A stretch of DNA of 9,792 bases from Actinomycetales bacterium (GTDB taxonomy: Bacteria; Actinomycetota; Actinomycetes; Actinomycetales; Microbacteriaceae): NCBI GenBank assembly GCA_028868555.1, contig JAGWUG010000020.1, positions 1-9,792 on the forward strand. The letters are read 5' to 3'. This document shows, one piece after another, positions 1 through 6,292 of this stretch (positions within the stretch are counted from its first letter, which is position 1; each line of letters starts with the position of its first letter). The notes under the pieces were generated by a model. That model saw nothing but the letters and a program-made list of their open reading frames with translations, was not told the origin of the DNA and did no database searches. The translations under genes were made by a program, and so were the position numbers.

Positions 1-20
1 TTCTGCACGATAAGAGCCAA
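1..20 (-). CDS. lysC: Aspartate kinase, N-terminal fragment (runs off the left edge)
   Basis: Only six full codons are visible. Reading the minus strand from base 20, a TTG start is followed by codons for A-L-I-V-Q and two bases (AA) of the next codon. Actinobacterial aspartate kinases typically begin M-A-L-(I/V)-V-Q-K-Y-G-G, and in this phylum the gene commonly lies downstream of recR, so content and context agree. A strong ribosome binding site, AAGGAG (minus strand 33-28), sits 7 bases ahead of the TTG and decides this start. The enzyme phosphorylates aspartate, the first step toward lysine, diaminopimelate, threonine and methionine. The identification rests on a very short peptide plus synteny. 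The sequence to the left of the window would settle it. Confidence 0.72.
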
Positions 21-64
21 AGCTTCGCTCCTTGAAAATTCGGGGAGTTGCCTGGACCATTCAC

Positions 65-92
65 AGGCTAGAACCCTTAAAGTCTAGACCAA
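65..92 (-). promoter_or_regulatory. Candidate promoter for lysC
   Basis: On the minus strand a -10-like TAGCCT (70-65) lies 16 bases after a weak -35-like TTGGTC (92-87). Transcription would start near base 58, giving a leader of about 38 bases before the TTG start. This would let aspartate kinase be expressed independently of dnaX-recR. The -35 box matches the consensus poorly, so this is only a candidate. Confidence 0.33.
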
Positions 93-94
93 AA

Positions 95-119
95 CGGGGG
101 TAGATACCCCGGCTTTTTT
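95..119. terminator. Hairpin terminator in the recR-lysC gap
   Basis: A GC-rich inverted repeat, CGGGG (95-99) with CCCCG (107-111) or in the alternative register GGGGTA (97-102) with TACCCC (105-110), is followed on the plus strand by six T residues (114-119). On the minus strand the same hairpin is followed by only TTTT (94-91). It sits 4 bases past the recR stop codon, so it probably ends or attenuates dnaX-recR transcription. The better T-run faces the other way, where no plus-strand gene is visible in the window. Confidence 0.6.
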
Positions 120-122
120 GGG

Positions 123-719
123 CTAGCGGATGACCCGGCGGCCTTCAAAGGCGCGGCCGAGAGTGACTTCGTCGGCGTACTCGAGGTCTCCGCCAACAGG
201 CAGGCCGCTCGCGAGGCGGCTCACGGTCAGACCCAGTGGAACCAGCATGCGCGTGAGGTAGGTTGCGGTGGCTTCACCCTCGAGGTTTGGGTCAGTTGCC
301 AGAATGACCTCTTGGATGTCTGGGTTGCCCAGACGAGCCATGAGTTCTTTGATGCGCAGGTTGTCAGGACCGATGCCCTCGATGGGGCTAATCGCGCCGC
401 CGAGGACGTGGTACAGACCGCGGAATTCGCGGGTACGCTCAATGGCCTGAACGTCCTTGGATTCTTCAACTACGCAGATGATGTTTTGGTTGCGGCGAGC
501 GTCGCGGCAGATGTTGCAGCGGGTCTCTTCGGTGACGTTGAAGCACACCTCACAGAAGCGCACGCGCTCCTTGACCTCGAGCAAAACCTGGGCGAGCTTT
601 TTGGGCTGTTCATCGTCTGCCTGCAGCAGGTAGAACGCAATTCTCTGAGCCGATTTCGGACCCACACCTGGTAGGCGACCTAGTTCGTCAATGAGTTCCT
701 GGACTACACCTTCGTACAC
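123..719 (-). CDS. recR: Recombination mediator RecR
   Basis: RecR loads RecA onto gapped DNA together with RecO and RecF in the RecFOR repair pathway, and acts as a ring-shaped DNA clamp. At 198 residues it has the usual length. The sequence shows a helix-hairpin-helix (L-P-G-V-G-P-K-S-A, residues 16-24), a four-cysteine zinc finger (C56, C59, C68, C71), and a TOPRIM domain from about residue 80 to 170 with E85 and the A-T-D-P-N-L-E-G-E block at 141-149. The C-terminal [14 protein letters not shown] motif begins at 171. The start is GTG. Its first base is the last base of the dnaX TAG stop (TAGTG), so RecR translation is probably coupled to DnaX. No ybaB/ebfC gene lies between them, unlike in many bacteria. 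Confidence 0.97.
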   Translation of the reverse strand: MYEGVVQELIDELGRLPGVGPKSAQRIAFYLLQADDEQPKKLAQVLLEVKERVRFCEVCFNVTEETRCNICRDARRNQNIICVVEESKDVQAIERTREFRGLYHVLGGAISPIEGIGPDNLRIKELMARLGNPDIQEVILATDPNLEGEATATYLTRMLVPLGLTVSRLASGLPVGGDLEYADEVTLGRAFEGRRVIR

Positions 720-2668
720 TAGCGGCCGCCGGCCTTGGAGTCGTCAATCGGCTTGGCGCCGAGGATCTCACGGAGCAGTGGCTCGCCATAGCTGGCGCCC
801 TGGTGCACCTTGCCCATGCCGGTTTCGGCAGCTGGCGCCGCTGGTGCCACCGGCTCATCGTCAAGTGGTGGTTCGTCGTCGGCCGGCGCATCGACCGATG
901 CCGGTGCTGTCACTGGCTCGGCTACTGGCTCTGGAGCCGCAACTGGAGCAGCTGCTGGCGCGGCCTTCTTTGGCGGCGCTGCCGCAGGAGCGGGGGCTGG
1001 CGAAGTGACGGACTCTGGGAATGCTGGACCTGGTGCCGGCATTGATGGCAGCGAGGAAGTTACCTTTGGCGGCAGCGTGACTGTGGCGTCTGCGGAAACC
1101 TGTGCCTTGAACTGTGGCACGAATCCAAATACTTCTTCGATGGCCTTGCGCAGGTTGGCTGGACCACCTGCGGAGCGCTTGAAGGTGTCACTCTCGGCCA
1201 GGTTTGGGAACTCAAGCGTGACGATGCCGTCGGCTAGAGCAACAATCTTGATGGTCTGCGCTGCCACCCAGGTGGAGCGAGAAATCTTTGCGAGGGTCTT
1301 GAGCACTTCAGGCCACTCACGCTGAATCTGGTCCAGGGTGAGCGCGCCGATGGCTGCCGGCTCCGCGGCAGGCGCTGGTGGCGCGGCAGGCGCAGCAGCC
1401 GGAACAACTGGTGCCGCGGCGGGCGCTTGCGCAACGCGCACTGGCTCAGGAGCCTTGGAAATGGTGACTGCCGCATCGCCGGTAGTTGGAGCCGCAGGCC
1501 CAGCCCCTACGCCAATGCGACGCTCGAGGCGTTCGATGCGGGCAAGCGAGCCAACCTCGGTGACATCAGACGAAGGTACGAGCACGCGAGCGCACATGAG
1601 CTCGAGCAAAATCTTGGGACTGGTTGCGCCAGACATCTCGTTGAGCGACTGCGAGACCACGTTCGCCGCGTGAGTCAGCTCAGACAAACCAAACTGGTAG
1701 GCCTGAATGGTCATCTTCTCAATCTCGTCGGCAGCGATGCCGCGAAGAACCGACTTGGCGTTCTCGCCGGTGGAAACCACCAAGATGAGGTTTCGCAGGT
1801 GCTCTAGAAGGTCTTCAACGAAGCGGCGCGGGTCCTGGCCGGTCTGAATCACGCGGTCAACCGCGGCAAACACCGATGCACCATTGCGGGTGGCGAAGGC
1901 ATCAACAACTTCATTCAGAAGCTCACTGTGGGTGAAGCCAAGAAGAGCGGTTGCTAGTTCATACTCAACGCGAGCGCCTTCGGAACCGGCAATGAGTTGG
2001 TCCATCAGCGAAAGCGAGTCACGGACCGAGCCGCCACCGGCGCGAACCACGAGCGAGATAACTCCGGGTGCAACCTGAACACCCTCGGACTCACAGACCG
2101 ACTCCAAGTACTCCAGCATCTGTGCCGGAGGAACAAGCCGGAATGGGTAGTGGTGGGTGCGAGAGCGGATGGTGCCGATTACCTTTTCAGGCTCGGTGGT
2201 GGCGAAGATGAACTTGATGTGGGCCGGTGGCTCTTCCACAATCTTGAGCAGCGCGTTGAAGCCCTGGGTGGTAACCATGTGGGCCTCGTCGAGGATGAAG
2301 ATCTTGTAGCGGTCGCGCACCGGCGCAAAGATGGCACGCTCGCGAAGGTCACGGGCATCGTCCACACCGTTGTGGCTTGCGGCGTCAATTTCAACCACGT
2401 CCAGCGAGCCGCCACCATCACGCGAGAGGTCAACACAGCTTGGGCAAACGCCACAAGGGGTGTCAGTTGGGCCTTCGGCGCAGTTGAGGCAGCGGGCCAG
2501 GATTCGGGCCGAAGTGGTCTTGCCACAGCCACGTGGACCAGAGAAGAGATAGGCGTGATTTACGCGGTCGGTGCGCAGCGCTGTCATGAGCGGCGCGGTC
2601 ACCTGAGACTGGCCAATTAGTTCAGCGAAGGTCTCGGGCCGATAGCGGCGATACAGTGCGGTAACCAC
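719..2668 (-). CDS. dnaX: DNA polymerase III subunit tau/gamma
   Basis: DnaX is the ATPase of the clamp-loader complex that places the beta sliding clamp on primed DNA and ties together the replisome polymerases. The 649-residue protein has an AAA+ N-terminus with Walker [10 protein letters not shown] (44-52), a zinc-binding cysteine group (C63, C72, C75, C78), Walker B I-L-D-E-A-H (125-130) and an A-T-T-E-P sensor 1 at 156-160. The sensor-2/SRC region reads S-R-T-H-H, which I recall as typical of actinobacteria. After the collar domain come an Ala/Pro-rich linker (about 385-441), a compact C-terminal domain (about 442-525), a second Ala/Pro-rich linker (about 530-615) and a short tail. The start is GTG at 2668 with GGTAGG (2682-2677) 8 bases upstream. 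It lies 32 bases downstream of the SRP RNA gene. No obvious A-rich slippery site for a programmed frameshift was seen. Confidence 0.97.
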   Translation of the reverse strand: MVTALYRRYRPETFAELIGQSQVTAPLMTALRTDRVNHAYLFSGPRGCGKTTSARILARCLNCAEGPTDTPCGVCPSCVDLSRDGGGSLDVVEIDAASHNGVDDARDLRERAIFAPVRDRYKIFILDEAHMVTTQGFNALLKIVEEPPAHIKFIFATTEPEKVIGTIRSRTHHYPFRLVPPAQMLEYLESVCESEGVQVAPGVISLVVRAGGGSVRDSLSLMDQLIAGSEGARVEYELATALLGFTHSELLNEVVDAFATRNGASVFAAVDRVIQTGQDPRRFVEDLLEHLRNLILVVSTGENAKSVLRGIAADEIEKMTIQAYQFGLSELTHAANVVSQSLNEMSGATSPKILLELMCARVLVPSSDVTEVGSLARIERLERRIGVGAGPAAPTTGDAAVTISKAPEPVRVAQAPAAAPVVPAAAPAAPPAPAAEPAAIGALTLDQIQREWPEVLKTLAKISRSTWVAAQTIKIVALADGIVTLEFPNLAESDTFKRSAGGPANLRKAIEEVFGFVPQFKAQVSADATVTLPPKVTSSLPSMPAPGPAFPESVTSPAPAPAAAPPKKAAPAAAPVAAPEPVAEPVTAPASVDAPADDEPPLDDEPVAPAAPAAETGMGKVHQGASYGEPLLREILGAKPIDDSKAGGR

Positions 2669-2700
2669 GCTTAGAGCCTACCTTTCGACACCGACAATTA

Positions 2701-2796
2701 AGAGAACCCCCCGCACACCCGACAGAGCCCAGTTACCCTTGCTATCTTTCGATCCTGGGGGAGTTGGCCGAGGTGACGCCGCACGGGGAGTCCACC
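2701..2796 (-). ncRNA. ffs: Signal recognition particle 4.5S RNA (small bacterial type)
   Basis: This is the RNA core of the signal recognition particle; it binds Ffh and guides membrane proteins to FtsY and the translocon. Read on the minus strand, the apical part matches helix 8 exactly in layout: CAGG (2757-2754), AUC, a GAAA tetraloop (2750-2747), GAU, then AGCA (2743-2740), the two sides of the symmetric Ffh-binding loop. The long closing stem pairs bases 2793-2781 with 2704-2716, including four C-G pairs at 2788-2785 and several G-U pairs. The 5' end is uncertain within a few bases: the helix and the promoter both point to about 2793, while the GG at 2796 is also possible. The 3' side ends in a short UUCUCUU run. 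SRP RNA directly upstream of dnaX is a common actinobacterial arrangement. Confidence 0.92.
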
Positions 2797-2799
2797 ACA

Positions 2800-2826
2800 A
2801 TTCTAACCTTCGCGACTGTTTGGCAA
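2800..2826 (-). promoter_or_regulatory. Candidate promoter of the SRP RNA
   Basis: On the minus strand TTGCCA (2826-2821) is five of six bases identical to the -35 consensus, and TAGAAT (2805-2800) is five of six identical to the -10 consensus. The spacer is 15 bases, shorter than ideal. The expected start near base 2793 coincides with the first pair of the RNA's closing helix, which supports the assignment. The promoter may also feed dnaX and recR by read-through. Confidence 0.5.
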
Positions 2827-2885
2827 AACCGTTCCATAACTAACGCAAAAAGACTTATCAGGATTGCTATTTCTGCAGGAAACCA

Positions 2886-2915
2886 ACAAAAGGCAGACTA
2901 GAGGTCTACAAAAGG
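2886..2915 (+). repeat. Direct repeat flanking a small inverted repeat in the operon leader
   Basis: Two identical copies of ACAAAAGG (2886-2893 and 2908-2915) are spaced 22 bases apart, about two helical turns. They bracket a small inverted repeat, TAGA-GG-TCTA (2899-2908). The second copy contains the AAAGG ribosome binding site of the SDR gene, which ends 7 bases before its GTG. The layout could be an operator or a leader control site for the five-gene operon, but no matching regulator can be named. Confidence 0.35.
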
Positions 2916-2922
2916 TTGAAAA

Positions 2923-3705
2923 GTGCAGCGTTTTCAAAACAAGGTGGTTTGCATCACCGGTTCGGGCAGCGGAATGGGCCGCATGGCCGCACTTCGCTTT
3001 TCGGCCGAAGGCGCGATTATCGCAGGAGCTGACCTCAACGCGGCGGGCAACCAAGAGACCAAAAACCTAGTTGAAGCCACCGGCGGCACCATGTTCACTG
3101 GCTCTGCAGTAGACCTCACCGATGCCTCCGCCACCGAAGCCTGGATGAATTCAGCTGTGGCCGCGCTTGGGCGCATCGATGTGCTCTATGCCAATGCCGG
3201 AGCCACCAAGTTCTCCCCCATTGAAGAAACCACGCCCGAGGAATGGCAGTGGGTGATGAAGCGCGAACTTGATCTCACCTACTTCCCCGTCAAGTACGCC
3301 TGGAACGCTCTGAAGGCCAGCCGCGGAAACATCGTCTTGGTTGGTTCAACCGCAGGCATGCGCGGCAGCATGACCAACACTCGCGTGGCCCACAGCGTGA
3401 CCAAAGGCGGAACCATCGCCATGATGCAGCAGTTGGCGGCCGAGGGGGCAATCCACGGCATCCGCGCCAACTCGGTGAGCCCCGGAATGATTCGCACTCC
3501 AGCCACCGAAGGTGACCTTCTCGCCGACAACCACCCCATGCGCAAGATCGCCACAGCCATTCCACTGCAGCGCATCGGTGTGCCTGAAGAAGTTGTGAAT
3601 TGCACCCTGTTTTTAGCCTCCGATGAGGCCTCCTACGTGACCGGCGTGAACCTTCCGGTGGATGGCGGCTGGTCCGCGGTTCTGCCCGGTTTTGGCGTGA
3701 TTTAG
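2923..3705 (+). CDS. SDR-family NAD-dependent oxidoreductase with His in place of the catalytic Tyr
   Basis: This classical short-chain dehydrogenase has 260 residues and probably interconverts a secondary alcohol and a ketone. The Rossmann motif T-G-S-G-S-G-M-G spans 12-19, Asp37 after the second strand suggests NAD(H) rather than NADP(H), and A-N-A-G (90-93) is the structural NNAG equivalent. Ser142 or Thr143 fills the catalytic Ser place. The usual Y-x-x-x-K is H157-S-V-T-K161: the Lys is kept but Tyr is replaced by His (CAC), and the Ser-to-His gap is about two residues longer than usual. The rest of the fold is intact (R-A-N-S-V-S-P-G-M at 181-189, V-D-G-G-W at 246-250). The start is GTG with AAAGG at 2911-2915. 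It is the first gene of the operon, 11 bases ahead of the CoA-transferase A gene. A 3-hydroxyacid dehydrogenase role is possible but unproven. Confidence 0.9.
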   Translation: MQRFQNKVVCITGSGSGMGRMAALRFSAEGAIIAGADLNAAGNQETKNLVEATGGTMFTGSAVDLTDASATEAWMNSAVAALGRIDVLYANAGATKFSPIEETTPEEWQWVMKRELDLTYFPVKYAWNALKASRGNIVLVGSTAGMRGSMTNTRVAHSVTKGGTIAMMQQLAAEGAIHGIRANSVSPGMIRTPATEGDLLADNHPMRKIATAIPLQRIGVPEEVVNCTLFLASDEASYVTGVNLPVDGGWSAVLPGFGVI

Positions 3706-3716
3706 AAAGGGCACCG

Positions 3717-4433
3717 ATGCCAAAGATATTTAGCTCCGCCACGGATGCATTGGCTGCACACCTACGCGATGGCCAGACAATCGCCGTGGGTGGCTTTGGC
3801 CTTAGCGGCAACCCGTTTGATCTCATCGAGGTGGTGCGCGACTCCGGCGTTAAGAACCTCACCATCGTCTCCAATAACATGGGGGTGGATGGTCAGGGTT
3901 TGGGCATTCTGCTCGAGAACAATCAGGTCTCCAAGGTAATTGCCAGCTACGTTGGCGAGAACAAACTCTTTGCCCAGCAGTTCCTAGACGGTCAGCTGGA
4001 AGTTGAGTTCACCCCGCAGGGAACCTTGGCCGAGCGCCTCCGCGCGGGAGGTGCGGGCATCCCCGGTTTCTACACCAAGACCGGTGTTGGCACCCCGATT
4101 GCCGAGGGCAAGCAGCACCAAGACTTCGACGGCGAAACCTACATTCTGGAGCGTGGAATAGTGGCCGACATCGGGCTGGTTCACGCCCACACCGCAGACA
4201 CCGCGGGCAACCTGATTTACCGCTACACCGCCCGAAACTTCAACCCTCTGGTGGCTCAGAGCGGACGCTTCACGGTTGCCGAGGTGGAGGTCATCTCCCC
4301 CGACTTCATCGAGCCAAACATCGTGGTTACTCCCGGCATTTTCGTTCAGGCACTGGTCAAGAGCGCCCCGCGAGAGAAGCCGATCGAACAGCGAACCGTT
4401 CGCCCACGCGAGACCAGCATCGGAGGCAACTAG
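3717..4433 (+). CDS. 3-oxoacid CoA-transferase, subunit A
   Basis: This is the alpha subunit of a family I CoA-transferase (the ScoA/AtoD/PcaI group), which moves CoA from succinyl-CoA or acetyl-CoA onto a 3-oxoacid such as acetoacetate or 3-oxoadipate. The 238 residues include the CoA-binding glycine motif G-G-F-G-L-S-G (25-31), V-G-E-N-K (79-83), the family signature running from P-Q-G-T-L-A-E-R (100-107) through the glycine-rich R-A-G-G-A-G-I-P to T-G-V-G-T (122-126), and T-A-R-N-F-N-P (171-177). The start is ATG with GAAAGG (3705-3710) 6 bases before it. The subunit B gene starts 2 bases after the stop, the normal arrangement for the heterodimer. The family is secure; choosing between acetoacetate and 3-oxoadipate as substrate is not possible from sequence alone. 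Confidence 0.93.
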   Translation: MPKIFSSATDALAAHLRDGQTIAVGGFGLSGNPFDLIEVVRDSGVKNLTIVSNNMGVDGQGLGILLENNQVSKVIASYVGENKLFAQQFLDGQLEVEFTPQGTLAERLRAGGAGIPGFYTKTGVGTPIAEGKQHQDFDGETYILERGIVADIGLVHAHTADTAGNLIYRYTARNFNPLVAQSGRFTVAEVEVISPDFIEPNIVVTPGIFVQALVKSAPREKPIEQRTVRPRETSIGGN

Positions 4434-4435
4434 TC

Positions 4436-5080
4436 ATGGCATGGACCCGAGACCAGATGGCCGAGATTGCGGCATCGGAGTTGAATGACGGCGACTACGT
4501 GAACCTGGGTATAGGCATTCCAACCCTGGTGGCCAACCACATTCCCGCCGGTATGACCGTTTACCTGCAGAGCGAAAATGGCCTGCTGGGTATGGGCGAA
4601 TTTCCGCTTGAGGGCGAGGAAGACGCCGACCTCATCAATGCTGGCAAGCAGACGGTGACCATTCAGCCGGGCGGCTCGATCTTTGATTCCGCTACCAGCT
4701 TTGGAATGATCCGCGGCGGTCACGTGCAGTTGGCGATCCTTGGCGCCATGGAAGTTTCGGCTCACGGCGATCTGGCCAACTGGACCATCCCGGGCAAGCT
4801 CGTCAAGGGCATGGGCGGAGCCATGGATCTGGTTGCCGGCACCCCGCGCGTGATTGTGCTCACCGAACACAACGCCAAGGACGGCAGCCCCAAGATTGTG
4901 GAGCAGTGCAGCCTGCCGCTAACCGGCCAGCGCTGCGTGGACCGCATCATCACCGATGTGGCCGTGTTCGATGTTGACACCGATGGCCTGGTTCTGACGC
5001 AGGTTGCCGAAGGTCACGAACTGCCCGAGATTCGCGAGCGCACCGGAGCGCCATTCCGGGTTGCCCCCAGTGTCAAATAG
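4436..5080 (+). CDS. 3-oxoacid CoA-transferase, subunit B
   Basis: This is the beta subunit (ScoB/AtoA/PcaJ group) that carries the catalytic glutamate. The S-E-N-G-L-L-G-M-G motif starts at residue 46, so Glu47 is the residue expected to form the glutamyl-CoA thioester. The upstream L-G-I-G-I-P-T (24-30) and the G-G-A-M-D-L-V-A-G block near residue 127 are also family hallmarks. At 214 residues it has the usual length for a separate beta subunit. GGAGG (4422-4426), inside the end of the subunit A gene, lies 9 bases before the ATG. After the TAG stop the gene-end sequence is repeated twice more before the thiolase gene (see the repeat at 5072-5111). Confidence 0.93.
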   Translation: MAWTRDQMAEIAASELNDGDYVNLGIGIPTLVANHIPAGMTVYLQSENGLLGMGEFPLEGEEDADLINAGKQTVTIQPGGSIFDSATSFGMIRGGHVQLAILGAMEVSAHGDLANWTIPGKLVKGMGGAMDLVAGTPRVIVLTEHNAKDGSPKIVEQCSLPLTGQRCVDRIITDVAVFDVDTDGLVLTQVAEGHELPEIRERTGAPFRVAPSVK

Positions 5081-5111
5081 CCGGGTGTCAAGTAACCCGA
5101 GAGTCAAGTAG
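5072..5111 (+). repeat. Threefold GTCAA-stop repeat with a small hairpin
   Basis: GTCAAATAG (5072-5080), GTCAAGTAA (5087-5095) and GTCAAGTAG (5103-5111) lie 15 and 16 bases apart. Each copy ends in a stop triplet. The first TAG is the real stop of CoA-transferase subunit B, the TAA of the second copy is in the same frame, and the TAG of the third is shifted by one base. CGGGT (5082-5086) and ACCCG (5095-5099) can form a 5-bp stem around the second copy. The thiolase ribosome binding site (GAGGAAG, 5111-5117) follows directly. It looks like a local tandem duplication of the gene end. Confidence 0.7.
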
Positions 5112-5119
5112 AGGAAGAA

Positions 5120-6292
5120 ATGTCCGCAATCATCGCCGGCTACGCCCGCACCCCCTATGCCCGTCTCGGTGGCGCGCTTGCATCGTTGAGCGCGGTTGAG
5201 CTTGGGGCAATTGCCGCTCGAGCAGCCCTGTCCAATGCCGGAGTTGCGGCGAGCGCCGTCCAGCACGTCATCGGTGGACACGTGATTCAGACCGGCTGCG
5301 GTCAAAACCCAGCCCGCCAGACCGCAGTTGCCGCCGGGGTAGCCAACTCGGTCCCAGCCATTACTCTCAACTCGGTTTGCCTCTCGGGAGCAGACGCCGT
5401 GATTTACGCCAGCCAGCTGATTGAACTGGGTCAGGCAGACGTGGTTTTGGTGGTTGGCCAGGAGAGCATGAGCCAGAGCCCGCACGCCCAAATGGGTTCG
5501 CGTAGCGGCAAGAAGTACGGCCCAATCACCATGATTGACACTCTAGAAATTGATGGCCTCACCGATGCATTCTCAGGCGAATCGATGGGCCTCGCAACCG
5601 AGAAAGTAACCGCAGCAGCCGGTATCACTCGTGAAGCTCAGGACACCTTGGCCGTAGCCTCGCACCAGCGCGCTCACGCGTCGCGGGATTGGGTGGCTGG
5701 CGAGATTGCTCCGGTGACCATTAGTGGTCGCTCCGGAGATGTTGTGGTTGCCGAGGACGAAGGCATCCGTGCCGATGCTTCGCTGGAGAGCCTGGGCAAG
5801 TTGCGCCCGGCCTTCACGAAGGACGGCACCATCACGGCCGCCAACTCGTCTCCGCTCACCGATGGCGCTGCCTCCCTAGTTCTAGTGAGCGAAACCTGGG
5901 CCGCCGCCAACAAAGTGCACGGTCTCGGCCGCGTGGTCGGTTACGCCAAGGTGGCGGGTCCTGACTACTCGCTGAATCTTCAGCCTTCCAACGCCATCTC
6001 GGCCGCGCTGGCTCGATCCGGTCGCACCACCGCGCACCTCAAGTCGGTCGAGATCAACGAGGCCTTCGCCGCTGTGGGAGTCGCCTCCACCGAGGCTCTC
6101 GGCGTCTCCGCCGAAATCGTTAACCCAGACGGTGGCGCAATCGCCATCGGTCACCCAATCGGCTCATCAGGCGCCCGCATTGTCGGCCACCTCGCGCGCA
6201 ACCTTCAAAAGCTGGGCACCGGCAGCATCGGTGCCGTTGGCATTTGTGGCGGCGGCGGCCAGGGCGTTGGCATTGTTGTGGAGGCGCTCTAA
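5120..6292 (+). CDS. Thiolase (acetyl-CoA C-acyltransferase)
   Basis: The enzyme cleaves a 3-oxoacyl-CoA with free CoA to acetyl-CoA and a shortened acyl-CoA, or runs in the reverse direction. All catalytic residues of a functional thiolase are present in a 390-residue protein of normal length: nucleophile Cys87 in N-S-V-C-L-S-G, E-S-M-S-Q-S-P, E-I-N-E-A-F-A, His345 in G-G-A-I-A-I-G-H-P-I-G, and Cys376 in the C-terminal G-I-C-G-G-G-G-Q-G. The start is ATG with GAGGAAG at 5111-5117. It follows the CoA-transferase genes by 39 bases and its stop overlaps the start of the hydrolase gene (TAATG). As the step after a 3-oxoacid CoA-transferase, it fits cleavage of acetoacetyl-CoA or a longer 3-oxoacyl-CoA. 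AtoB-like and PcaF/FadA-like substrate ranges cannot be told apart here. Confidence 0.94.
   Translation: MSAIIAGYARTPYARLGGALASLSAVELGAIAARAALSNAGVAASAVQHVIGGHVIQTGCGQNPARQTAVAAGVANSVPAITLNSVCLSGADAVIYASQLIELGQADVVLVVGQESMSQSPHAQMGSRSGKKYGPITMIDTLEIDGLTDAFSGESMGLATEKVTAAAGITREAQDTLAVASHQRAHASRDWVAGEIAPVTISGRSGDVVVAEDEGIRADASLESLGKLRPAFTKDGTITAANSSPLTDGAASLVLVSETWAAANKVHGLGRVVGYAKVAGPDYSLNLQPSNAISAALARSGRTTAHLKSVEINEAFAAVGVASTEALGVSAEIVNPDGGAIAIGHPIGSSGARIVGHLARNLQKLGTGSIGAVGICGGGGQGVGIVVEAL

Noticed and set aside
960..985. Possible programmed frameshift site in dnaX at the Lys-Lys codons in the Ala/Pro-rich linker
   Set aside because: The bases read CCAAAGAAGG on the coding strand, not a run of A able to support efficient slippage, and no stop-producing short product or stimulatory hairpin was evident.
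1997..2620. A 207-codon open frame on the plus strand opposite dnaX, plus others at 810-1325 and 312-674
   Set aside because: They lie wholly antisense to unmistakable dnaX and recR coding sequence, show no recognisable domain, and are the expected by-product of GC-biased third positions.
2860..2878. TGCTATTTC extended -10 as the operon promoter, and TTTC-TGCAG-GAAA as an operator
   Set aside because: No acceptable -35 lies at the right distance and the inverted repeat has only four-base arms, which is common by chance.
6244..6291. Earlier in-frame TTG start for the FAH-family gene
   Set aside because: It would overlap the thiolase by 49 bases and add an Arg/Trp/Cys-rich stretch unlike the family. 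ATG 6292 has GGAGG at the right distance and starts with a normal M-R-L-G.
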